Source: a virus
Strand: one strand, 5' to 3'
Length of the DNA: 29,289 nucleotides
IMG/VR virus record: IMGVR_UViG_3300048834_001059
Coordinates: 1-29,289 of that record
Shown: positions 13,724 through 20,174 of the stretch, in pieces
Position numbering within the stretch: position 1 is the first letter of the stretch
How the letters are laid out: each line of letters starts with the position of its first letter
Program-made: the position numbers and the translations under genes
Notes under the pieces: model-generated
What the model saw: the letters and a program-made list of their open reading frames with translations, nothing else
The model's database searches: none
Told to the model about the DNA's origin: nothing

Positions 13724-14704
13724 ATGGGCTTTGATTTCGTTGGACTGATGCAGTCGAGGGGCATCCAGTTCTCGACGCGGGGCAGAAATGTCCAGCGTGG
13801 GCATGTCGTGACACACTGCCCGTTCTGTGGCAGTGCCGACCCGTCCCAACACATGGGGATTGAGATCTCGACAGGCAAGTGGGGATGCTGGCGAGATGCG
13901 ATGCATCGCGGTCGGCGGCCTGAGCGTCTCATTCGAGCCATGCTCAGGTGCTCGTGGGAAGAAGCGGTTGAGCTTGCCAAAACAGGCGAGATTCCCGACA
14001 CCAGCGATCTTCGGCGACGGGTTGACGCACTCTTCTCGCCTCGAGATCGAGTTGAGCCTTCGAACGTTGAGCCACCCGACGACTTCTTTCGAATCGACGA
14101 GAGAAGGGGTGAGCGCTTCATGTCGTATCTTCTTGATCGAGGATTCGCAGCCACGGACATCCCAACGCTGTGCCATCACTATGGGCTCAAAGGATGCTTA
14201 ACTGGAACGTTCCGTCATCGAGTCATCATTCCATTCTTCTTTCGCGGAGACTTGGTTGGATGGACGGCTCGAGCCATCGCAGCAGCTGAGAATCGTTATC
14301 TCTCATTTCCCAACTCAGAAGCCGTCAAGCGTATTCTCTACAACTTCGATGAGGCGTCGCTCGGAGGTGACGCTCTTGTTGTTGTTGAGGGTCCGATCGA
14401 TGCACTCAAGATCGACTTCTATGCGAAGCAGCAGCGCGTTCGAGCGATAGGGCTGCTGGGGCTGTCGTTCACCGAGGCCCAGATCTCTTTGCTTGTTGAA
14501 GTGGCAAAGCGCTTTACCCACACCTACATTCTTCTCGACCCGGGAGCTGAAGTGCAGGCGATGCGACTCAAAGCGCAACTCGCCTTGATTTCACCAAAAA
14601 TACTGGATGTTGGGAAGGGCATCGAAGATCCCGGAGCGATGACGCAAGAGCAGGTTCAGCTGCTTGCAAAAAAAATTCATGAAATTTTGTTGCCACGGGG
14701 TTGA
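13724..14704 (+). CDS. DNA primase, DnaG-like (zinc ribbon plus TOPRIM)
   Basis: 326 residues, shorter than bacterial DnaG (about 580) because it lacks the C-terminal helicase-binding domain. The N-terminal zinc-binding element has C32-x2-C35 (CPFCG) and C55-x5-H61. The core contains HRVIIPFFFRGDLVGWTARA, as in DnaG. TOPRIM is LVVVEGPIDALK with E222, and a second acidic position at D272 (LLDPG). It makes RNA primers for the fork. No ribosome site precedes ATG 13724 and a promoter ends 9 bases before it, suggesting a leaderless transcript. Its last residues and TGA stop (14702-14704) are encoded by promoter copy B. Confidence 0.87.
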   Translation: MGFDFVGLMQSRGIQFSTRGRNVQRGHVVTHCPFCGSADPSQHMGIEISTGKWGCWRDAMHRGRRPERLIRAMLRCSWEEAVELAKTGEIPDTSDLRRRVDALFSPRDRVEPSNVEPPDDFFRIDERRGERFMSYLLDRGFAATDIPTLCHHYGLKGCLTGTFRHRVIIPFFFRGDLVGWTARAIAAAENRYLSFPNSEAVKRILYNFDEASLGGDALVVVEGPIDALKIDFYAKQQRVRAIGLLGLSFTEAQISLLVEVAKRFTHTYILLDPGAEVQAMRLKAQLALISPKILDVGKGIEDPGAMTQEQVQLLAKKIHEILLPRG

Positions 14705-14728
14705 CATCTTGATGAGGGATACTAGACT
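14674..14728 (+). promoter_or_regulatory. Promoter copy B
   Basis: TTCATGAAATTTTGTTGCC then ACGGGG, TTGACA (14701-14706), 16-base spacer, TAGACT (14723-14728). The downstream GTAG-AGTGGTGGACAAAT segment resembles copies A and E. It drives the DUF932 gene. Confidence 0.8.
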
Positions 14729-14797
14729 GTAGGAGTGGTGGACAAATCGTCTGCCAGCGGGAGAGCGAGGCACGCATCTCCCCAAGGAACCCCAAAC

Positions 14798-14809
14798 GCC
14801 CGCACGGGC
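14798..14809 (+). other. Leader hairpin before DUF932 gene
   Basis: GCCCG-CA-CGGGC, a 5-bp stem with a tiny loop, ends one base before the AGGAGC ribosome site. Confidence 0.35.
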
Positions 14810-14822
14810 AGGAGCAAGAGTC

Positions 14823-15809
14823 ATGCACGAGATCGACATGAGCAACGGCAAGGCGAACATGGCGTACGTGAACGACGTTCCGTGGCACGGTCTGGGGCAG
14901 AAGCTGTCGGTCGGGGCGCCGATCGACACGTGGAAGACTGAGGCCGGTCTGGACTGGCAGGCGATCGCGTCGCCCGTCACCTTCAAGGATCAGAAGGGGC
15001 AGCAGCAGGAGTGGGACGAGCGCTGCGTCCTCTACCGCAGCGACACGGGGCTGCCCCTCTCGGTCGTCTCGAATCGTTACAACTCGGTCCAGCCCACGCA
15101 GGTTCTCGAGTTCTTCCGGGACATCGTCGAGAAGTACAAGGCCTTCAGCATCGAGACCGCGGGCAGCCTGCGCGGCGGCCGTAAGATCTGGGCGCTGGCT
15201 CGCGCTGACGATGAGCTGGTCGTGGCCGGCGGCGACGCGGTCAAGCGCTACCTGCTCCTGGCGACGTCCTACGATCAGACGCTGCCCACCGTCGTGCAGC
15301 AGACGTCGGTTCGCGTGGTGTGCAACAACACGCTGACCGCTGCTTTCAGCGAAGGTGCCGCCGGGAACGAACTGCAGCAGCGCATCAGCCACATCACCAA
15401 GTTCAACGCTGACGTCGTCAAGGCCGAGATGGCCCTCAACGAGCAGTGGCAGCTCTTCACCGTCGCGGTCAAACAGCTCGCCGCGAAGAAGGCCGGCGAC
15501 AAGATCGCTCGCGAGTACTTCCTGGACGTCTTCTACCCCGAGGAGGTGCGGGTCAAGACCGCCTTCTCGCAGAAGGGCGCTGACAAGCGCGTGGAAGAGC
15601 TGATGTCGGTCCTCAAGAATGCGCCCGGGCAGGACATCAAGTCCGCGAAGGGGACCGCGTGGGGCATGCTCAACGCCGTCACCTACTTCGTCGATCACAC
15701 CATCCGGTCCAAGAATCAGGACGCGCGCCTCGACAAGGCGTGGTTCGGCGACAACGCCGTCGTGAAGGCCCGGGCCTTCAAGCGAGCCCTGGCTTTCGCC
15801 GGCGCCTGA
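14823..15809 (+). CDS. DUF932 / phage-plasmid-like protein
   Basis: 328 residues, ATG 14823, preceded by AGGAGC. The N-terminus HEIDMSNGKANMAYVNDVPWHGLGQKL-type region (residues 2-27), with the WHGLG core, is diagnostic of the DUF932 phage/plasmid-like protein family (TIGR03299). Further matches are LPLSVVSNRYNSVQPTQV and TSVRVVCNNTL. The function of the family is not established, although it is very common in phages and plasmids. Codons strongly favour C or G at the third position compared with neighbours, which suggests high expression. It has its own promoter (copy B), a ~90-base leader and a terminator, so it is a single-gene unit. Confidence 0.85.
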   Translation: MHEIDMSNGKANMAYVNDVPWHGLGQKLSVGAPIDTWKTEAGLDWQAIASPVTFKDQKGQQQEWDERCVLYRSDTGLPLSVVSNRYNSVQPTQVLEFFRDIVEKYKAFSIETAGSLRGGRKIWALARADDELVVAGGDAVKRYLLLATSYDQTLPTVVQQTSVRVVCNNTLTAAFSEGAAGNELQQRISHITKFNADVVKAEMALNEQWQLFTVAVKQLAAKKAGDKIAREYFLDVFYPEEVRVKTAFSQKGADKRVEELMSVLKNAPGQDIKSAKGTAWGMLNAVTYFVDHTIRSKNQDARLDKAWFGDNAVVKARAFKRALAFAGA

Positions 15810-15828
15810 AGTTCGACTCTCATCCAGG

Positions 15829-15863
15829 ACCCGTGAGGGTGTGTTGCCCTCTCGGGTTCTTTT
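15829..15863 (+). terminator. Rho-independent terminator
   Basis: ACCCG-T-GAGGG (15829-15839) pairs with CCCTC-T-CGGGT (15847-15857), 10 bp with one T-T mismatch, followed by TCTTTT. It ends the DUF932 transcript. Confidence 0.8.
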
Positions 15864-15888
15864 CCATTTCATAGCAGAGGTGGATCGC

Positions 15889-16455
15889 ATGGAAGCCCAG
15901 TACACGCCGGCTTGGGAAGGCCCGATCGAAGGTTGGAGCTTGAAGTACGCTGTGAGGCATGTGTGGCGGGTCGCGCCTGAGTACAGCGTCGACGACCTGA
16001 TGGCCGAGGCCTTCTTGATCTTCAAGCAGGCTGAGGAGCGGTACGCAGGCAAAGCGAAGAACGGTGCACACTTCATGGCTCTGTACAAGCTATGCCTCGC
16101 GTCTCACATCACTGACTTGGCCTGGAAGCGCTCGAAGCGCAAGGAGGTGGTGAAGACCGACGCGGGTGATGATGAGGTGAAGGCGTTTGAGGCAGTCGAC
16201 CGTCGTTCCACAGACGCGCAGATCGATGCTGAGCTGCGGATGCTGGTGCAGGAGGCGCCTGAGCGTATCAGGCGCGTCATCACGATGCTCATGGAGTATA
16301 GTACAGGGTCAAAAGACAAGCCTCAGATGAGACGGAGGCTTGATGGGACGCGCGAAACGACCAACGCATACGTTTGTCGTCTCGTTGGTCTCGACTCGAA
16401 CAAGTTCGACGTTGTGACGATGATCGAAACCTACCTTGCCGGAGTTGAGGCTTGA
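15889..16455 (+). CDS. Sigma-factor-like (region 2) protein
   Basis: 188 residues from ATG 15889, with AGAGG 8 bases upstream; an earlier in-frame GTG lies in the terminator and is rejected. Residues ~33-85 follow the sigma70 region 2 pattern: SVDDLMAEAFLIFKQAEE, then a variable loop, then AHFMALYKLCLASHITDLAWK and a basic stretch RSKRKE. The C-terminal third (PERIRRVITMLMEYS and ETTNAYVCRLVGLDSNKF) could be a region-4-like helix-turn-helix. It may redirect host RNA polymerase to phage promoters. The call rests on pattern only, without a database search. It overlaps queD by 4 bases (TTGA). Confidence 0.5.
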   Translation: MEAQYTPAWEGPIEGWSLKYAVRHVWRVAPEYSVDDLMAEAFLIFKQAEERYAGKAKNGAHFMALYKLCLASHITDLAWKRSKRKEVVKTDAGDDEVKAFEAVDRRSTDAQIDAELRMLVQEAPERIRRVITMLMEYSTGSKDKPQMRRRLDGTRETTNAYVCRLVGLDSNKFDVVTMIETYLAGVEA

Positions 16456-16907
16456 AGACTGAGATCACAAAGCGCGTTGAGTTCGATGCTGGGCATCGAA
16501 TCCCGTCGCACGCCTCAAAGTGTCGAAACTTTCACGGCCACAGGTACGTGCTCGAAGCGACGCTTGAAGGCGATGTGAACCCGGTTCGTGGGCAAAGCGA
16601 CGACGGAATGGTCCTTGACTTCTCTGCTGTCAAGATGATCATGACCGAACACGTGCACGATCTCTTCGACCATGCGTTCATCATCTATTCGGGGGATACG
16701 ACGGGTGTGCAGGCGCTCAAGCTTCTGGGAAGCGAGCATCGCACGGTCATCGTCGACTTCGTTCCGACCGCCGAAAATCTGGCAAGCTTCATCTTTGAAA
16801 TGCTTGACTTTCGATTCAAGAGCCATTACAATCGTGGACAACTAAGGCTGACGCGTGTCCGCCTGTACGAGACGCCCACATCGTGGGCAGATGTCACAAG
16901 ACCATGA
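16452..16907 (+). CDS. queD: 6-carboxy-5,6,7,8-tetrahydropterin synthase
   Basis: 151 residues. QueD turns dihydroneopterin triphosphate, the FolE product, into 6-carboxytetrahydropterin. The motif FDAGHRI supplies H15, and C24-x3-H28-x-H30 (CRNFHGH) gives the catalytic Cys and the other two zinc histidines. GMVLDFSAVK and FVPTAENLASFI also fit the family. The start is TTG at 16452 overlapping the previous stop (TTGA), with GGAG 7 bases upstream; no ATG is available before the core. Its partners queC and folE follow at 17592 and 18433. Confidence 0.93.
   Translation: MKTEITKRVEFDAGHRIPSHASKCRNFHGHRYVLEATLEGDVNPVRGQSDDGMVLDFSAVKMIMTEHVHDLFDHAFIIYSGDTTGVQALKLLGSEHRTVIVDFVPTAENLASFIFEMLDFRFKSHYNRGQLRLTRVRLYETPTSWADVTRP
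16874..16888 (+). other. Small hairpin at 3' end of queD
   Basis: GCCCAC-ATC-GTGGGC, a 6-bp perfect stem with a 3-base loop, lies inside the last codons of queD and about 20 bases before the ribosome site of the next gene. There is no T-run. It could tune read-through or mRNA stability. Confidence 0.35.
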
Positions 16908-16921
16908 AAGGAGAACATATC

Positions 16922-17488
16922 ATGGCGAGCAAGATCGAACAGGAACTGTTGAAGGTCACGGGGCAGAAGGCCATCAAGCGCGGCGAGGACGTGCAGGACT
17001 ACCAGAAGCGCCTGATCACCGCCGTCGACGCGCTCGACGAGGAGACCTGGAACGGCCTCTCGAACGAGACGCAGAGCTGGTACAACAGCGGCGTCAAGGC
17101 CGTCAAGGACAAGGAGCCCATCCCGGCCTTCCCCGACAACGAAGTGGCGCCCGAGGAGAAGAAGGCTGACGGCGAGCAGGGCGACGCCGGCAAGCCCGAG
17201 GAGAAGGCCGCTGAGGGCAAGCCAGCTGCGGCTCCGAAGGCGAAGGCGAAGGCGCCCGCTCAGCCCAAGCCGGCGGCCGAGAAGCAGCCCGGCGACCACA
17301 AGCGTGGTGGCAGCGATGAGTACATCAAGCTGCTCATCAAGAACCCGACCTGGAACAAGGAAGCCCTGCTCAAGGCCACCAACGACGCCGGCTTCAAGCT
17401 GTCGCCCTCCACCGCCGACATCCTCTACTACGACGCCAAGAAGACGATCAACGTGCTCGTGTCCCTCGGCGGCAAGATGCCCGCCTGA
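16922..17488 (+). CDS. Abundant-looking two-domain hypothetical with Ala/Lys/Pro linker
   Basis: 188 residues from ATG 16922 with AAAGGAG upstream; an upstream in-frame start lies inside queD. An acidic helical N-terminal domain (about 1-75) is joined by a low-complexity linker rich in Ala, Lys, Pro and Glu (about 76-130, with KAKAKAPAQPKPAAEK) to a C-terminal domain (about 138-188, beginning DEYIKLLIKNPTWNKEALLK). Codons are almost all C- or G-ending, unlike neighbouring genes, suggesting strong expression. A linker of this type is common in nucleoid- or structural proteins. No family recognised; function unknown. A terminator follows. Confidence 0.6.
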   Translation: MASKIEQELLKVTGQKAIKRGEDVQDYQKRLITAVDALDEETWNGLSNETQSWYNSGVKAVKDKEPIPAFPDNEVAPEEKKADGEQGDAGKPEEKAAEGKPAAAPKAKAKAPAQPKPAAEKQPGDHKRGGSDEYIKLLIKNPTWNKEALLKATNDAGFKLSPSTADILYYDAKKTINVLVSLGGKMPA

Positions 17489-17518
17489 ACCGGCGCCAGC
17501 ATCAACGCAAATCACCCT

Positions 17519-17551
17519 GCCCGCGGCGAGCCTTCTCGTCGCGGGCTTGTT
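17519..17551 (+). terminator. Rho-independent terminator
   Basis: GCCCGCG-G-CGAG (17519-17530) pairs with CTCG-T-CGCGGGC (17535-17546), 12 bp including one G-T pair, 4-base loop, followed by TTGTT. It separates the QueD-side transcript from queC. Confidence 0.82.
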
Positions 17552-17562
17552 GTACGTGAGAG

Positions 17563-17568
17563 TATAAT
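17563..17568 (+). promoter_or_regulatory. -10 element upstream of queC
   Basis: A perfect TATAAT lies 24 bases before the queC ATG. No good -35 is present at 16-18 bases, as that position is filled by the terminator stem. It may need an activator or a phage-modified polymerase. Confidence 0.5.
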
Positions 17569-17591
17569 TCAGCATCAAAGGAGAACTCAAG

Positions 17592-18410
17592 ATGCCTCGA
17601 CCTGTGATGGTGATTCTTTCTGGCGGGCAAGACAGCACTACTTGCCTTTTCTGGGCGAAGCACAAGATCCCGGGCCCACTTCACGCGATCACTTTCAACT
17701 ACGGGCAGCGGCATGATCGCGAGATCGAGTCTGCTCGCTATCTGGCACGCATGGCGGGCGTCAGCTCGCACGAAGTGCTCTCTCTCGATGGCGCTGTGGG
17801 TGAGCGTATCGAGTTCGGATGCCCGACTGAGCGACTGCCCATCTTGAGTGGACGATCGCCGCTCGTGAATCGCTCGGCGCAGGTTGGGCATTACAGTTCG
17901 ATCAAAGACCTCCCGGGCGGAGTTGAGCCGACGTTCGTGCCCGGAAGGAACGCACTCTTCTTGGTTCTGGCGGCAAATCGTGCGATGATGCTGCCGGGCG
18001 CTGAGGAGGGTATTATCCTCATCACCGGCGTGTGCGAAGAAGACTTCGGCGGCTATCCCGACTGTCGTCAGCGCTTCATCGACTCGATGGCAATGTCACT
18101 CACTGAGGCGCTCTACATTGATGGCGAGAACGCCGGAGTGACCATTCTGACTCCGTTGATGCACCTCAACAAGTGCGAGACCGTCAAGCTCGCAACGACC
18201 CTCCCGGGATGCATGACCGCCCTCGCCTACACTCACACTTGCTACGACGGGGAGTACCCGCCCAACCCCAGCAACCATGCGAGCCTTTTGCGCGCTCGGG
18301 GGTTTGCTGAGGCCGGGGTAGCTGACCCGTTGATTGTGCGGGCCAAGCAAGCAGGGCTACTCCCCAGCGATTACCCCGATTCCGGTCTGGTCGAGGGGAA
18401 GGCACAGTAG
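17592..18410 (+). CDS. queC: 7-cyano-7-deazaguanine synthase, with altered zinc site
   Basis: 272 residues, ATG 17592 with AAAGGAG upstream. QueC converts 7-carboxy-7-deazaguanine to preQ0 using ATP and ammonia. The PP-loop SGGQDSTT (10-17), FNYGQRH (35-41), FVPGRN (115-120) and DFGGYPDCRQRFID (151-164) are all present. In known QueC proteins four cysteines bind zinc near the C-terminus. Here only the first (C217 in CYDG) remains; the aligned positions are N225, N228 and S231. RARGF after it aligns well, so this is substitution, not frameshift. The gene heads the run queC-folE-cysteine protein-queF-dpdA. Confidence 0.92.
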   Translation: MPRPVMVILSGGQDSTTCLFWAKHKIPGPLHAITFNYGQRHDREIESARYLARMAGVSSHEVLSLDGAVGERIEFGCPTERLPILSGRSPLVNRSAQVGHYSSIKDLPGGVEPTFVPGRNALFLVLAANRAMMLPGAEEGIILITGVCEEDFGGYPDCRQRFIDSMAMSLTEALYIDGENAGVTILTPLMHLNKCETVKLATTLPGCMTALAYTHTCYDGEYPPNPSNHASLLRARGFAEAGVADPLIVRAKQAGLLPSDYPDSGLVEGKAQ

Positions 18411-18432
18411 CCTACCCTCTTCCAACCAACAC

Positions 18433-19023
18433 ATGCTGAATGTGAGCCGCCTGATGAATCATGAAGCTGTGCAGAAAGCCGTTCGAGCGTTGATTATCGC
18501 CATGGGCGATAATCCTGACAGGCAGGGTCTGCTTGAGACTCCACAGCGCGTCGAGAAGGCTCTCAAGTTCTGGGGGAGTGGGTATGATCAGGACCCAGCC
18601 GCCGTTTTGAAGGTCTTCGAAGACGGCGCTGAGCATTACGATCAAATGCTCATTGAGCGAAACATCCCGGTCTGGTCTCTCTGCGAGCACCACATGGCGC
18701 CGTTCTTCGGAGTGGCACACATCGCGTACATTCCGAAGGGGCACATCGTCGGCCTGAGCAAGCTGGTGCGGCTCACTGACATCTACGCACGTCGTTTGCA
18801 GGTGCAAGAGCGGCTGACGGCACAGATTGCTGACGCACTCTGGACACATCTTCAGCCGCAGGGTGTCGGCGTCGTTCTTGAGTGTCGTCACTCCTGCATG
18901 GAGTCGCGAGGTGTGTGCAAAGCAGGGGTCACAACGACGACGTCCGCACTCTTTGGAGCAATCAAAGAAGAGCCTGAAACTCGAGCAGAGTTCTTGCACC
19001 TTGTGCACTCATCGAGATCCTAA
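18433..19023 (+). CDS. folE: GTP cyclohydrolase I
   Basis: 196 residues from ATG 18433; a second ATG at 18454 is possible and neither has a clear ribosome site. FolE makes dihydroneopterin triphosphate from GTP, the entry step of the deazaguanine pathway. DRQGLLETPQRV (29-40), the zinc ligands C84 and H87 in CEHHMAPFFG, GLSKLVR (107-113) and C155 in CRHSCMESRGV are all present. The stop TAA shares one base with the ATG of the next gene (TAATG), indicating coupling. Confidence 0.94.
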   Translation: MLNVSRLMNHEAVQKAVRALIIAMGDNPDRQGLLETPQRVEKALKFWGSGYDQDPAAVLKVFEDGAEHYDQMLIERNIPVWSLCEHHMAPFFGVAHIAYIPKGHIVGLSKLVRLTDIYARRLQVQERLTAQIADALWTHLQPQGVGVVLECRHSCMESRGVCKAGVTTTTSALFGAIKEEPETRAEFLHLVHSSRS

Positions 19024-19718
19024 TGCCCGCATACGTTGATTCAATCGACAAGATTGTGTTCAGCTACTTCGCAGCGGTAGCTTCTGAACCGTTTGATTAC
19101 AAAGGTGTAACGATCTCTCCAAAGCCCTTGAGCGTCAGCGCTTCGATCTTTAGGGGATTCACTTGCCCGGAGGGATGTGGAGGATGCTGCCCGAGATTTT
19201 CTCTTGACTACCTTCCATCTGAGGCACTCCCGGTGGGCGTTGTTGAGAGAATTATCACATTCGCGTCAAGACGAGTGCAGATTTTCAGTGACCTGCAACT
19301 CGAGAATTCAGGGCACCACTGTAAGCACCTCGTGCACAAAACAGGAAGATGCGGCGTGCACGTTCTTGCAGCCGGTCCGGGTCAGCCGTTCTCGTGCGAT
19401 TTCGAGTTGATTCGAACGCACATGTCATCAAGCGCTGATCCAAATCGGCTGGGCCAGCAGCTCTTCGGGAGAGGCTGGAAGTTTCTCAGAGTCGATGGCG
19501 GTCGAGGCGCTCTTTGCGAGATGACACCTGCCAACAGGGACTCGACGTCTGAAGTAGTTCGAAAGCTGAAACGACTTTATGGATGGGCCAATCACTTCGG
19601 GTTGAGGACGTGTCTGCCGAGTATAATTGACTGGGCAGAATCTGGTCCCCACGAGGTTGCACGGCTGTTCAATACAGTCTGCATGCCCAGCAAGAAACTT
19701 CGCCTCTTTGAAGGATAG
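19023..19718 (+). CDS. Cysteine-rich (YkgJ-like) protein inside the deazaguanine cluster
   Basis: 231 residues, ATG 19023 overlapping the folE stop by one base. The cysteine core is C48-x3-C52-x2-C55-C56 (CPEGCGGCC), followed by C101 (HHCKH), C111 (GRCGV) and C126 (PFSCDFE). This is the order of putative zinc/iron or iron-sulfur proteins of the YkgJ type. Unlike typical short YkgJ proteins it has a ~100-residue C-terminal region (VRKLKRLYGWANHFGLRTCL and after). It sits between folE and queF and 3 bases from queF, so it is almost certainly expressed with them. A role in making, reducing or tailoring the modified base is inference; the activity is unknown. Confidence 0.6.
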   Translation: MPAYVDSIDKIVFSYFAAVASEPFDYKGVTISPKPLSVSASIFRGFTCPEGCGGCCPRFSLDYLPSEALPVGVVERIITFASRRVQIFSDLQLENSGHHCKHLVHKTGRCGVHVLAAGPGQPFSCDFELIRTHMSSSADPNRLGQQLFGRGWKFLRVDGGRGALCEMTPANRDSTSEVVRKLKRLYGWANHFGLRTCLPSIIDWAESGPHEVARLFNTVCMPSKKLRLFEG

Positions 19719-19721
19719 CAG

Positions 19722-20174
19722 ATGCCGAGGAAGAACGCAAAGCTGCGAGCGCTGGCTGAGAGTGCTCAGAAGAATCGCAAGCTCTACACCTACGATGGAC
19801 CGAAGCCTTCGCTTCTTGAGGTTTTCAACACGCCTCCCGGCGTGCAGCGCACTGACGGTGAAGCTGACCTCAGCATCCTGATCACCGTTCCTGAGTTCAC
19901 TTCTCTGTGCCCGTTGACGGGCCAGCCTGACTTCGCAACGATCGAGATTGAGTACACTCCGGACAGCTATTGCGTTGAGAGCAAGAGCCTCAAGCTCTAC
20001 ATGCTCACCTACAGGCAGCACGGAGCGTTCCACGAAGAATGCGTGCAGACGATGCTGAAGCACTTGGTCGATGTTCTCTCGCCCAAGTTCATCAGGATCA
20101 CCGGGAAGTTCACCCCTCGCGGCGGCATTCCGTTCTGGCCGACCGCGACATACACGAAGAAGCCACGCCTGTGA
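19722..20174 (+). CDS. queF: preQ0 reductase (7-cyano-7-deazaguanine reductase)
   Basis: 150 residues, ATG 19722 with AAGGA upstream. QueF reduces preQ0 to preQ1 with NADPH. The sequence is a standard unimodular (B. subtilis type) QueF: VPEFTSLCPLTGQPDF contains catalytic C63 and D70, ESKSLKLY (86-93) is the QueF signature, and HGAFHEEC supplies H104 and E105. GKFTPRGGI near the end is also conserved. All catalytic positions are kept at the expected spacing. Its presence directly before dpdA (GTGA overlap) implies that preQ1, not only preQ0, is available for DNA. Confidence 0.95.
   Translation: MPRKNAKLRALAESAQKNRKLYTYDGPKPSLLEVFNTPPGVQRTDGEADLSILITVPEFTSLCPLTGQPDFATIEIEYTPDSYCVESKSLKLYMLTYRQHGAFHEECVQTMLKHLVDVLSPKFIRITGKFTPRGGIPFWPTATYTKKPRL

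Noticed and set aside
14568-16088. A 506-residue minus-strand open frame
   Set aside because: It lies opposite the well-supported DUF932 gene, which has high GC at third positions; such bias creates long antisense frames. No ribosome site or domain.
16826-17665. A 279-residue minus-strand open frame rich in Leu, Val and Gly
   Set aside because: Shadow of the GC-rich gene at 16922-17488; crosses a terminator and the queC start.
19602-19627. TTGAGG and TATAAT inside the cysteine-rich gene
   Set aside because: Spacing is only 14 bases and there is no gene start at a sensible distance; probably chance.
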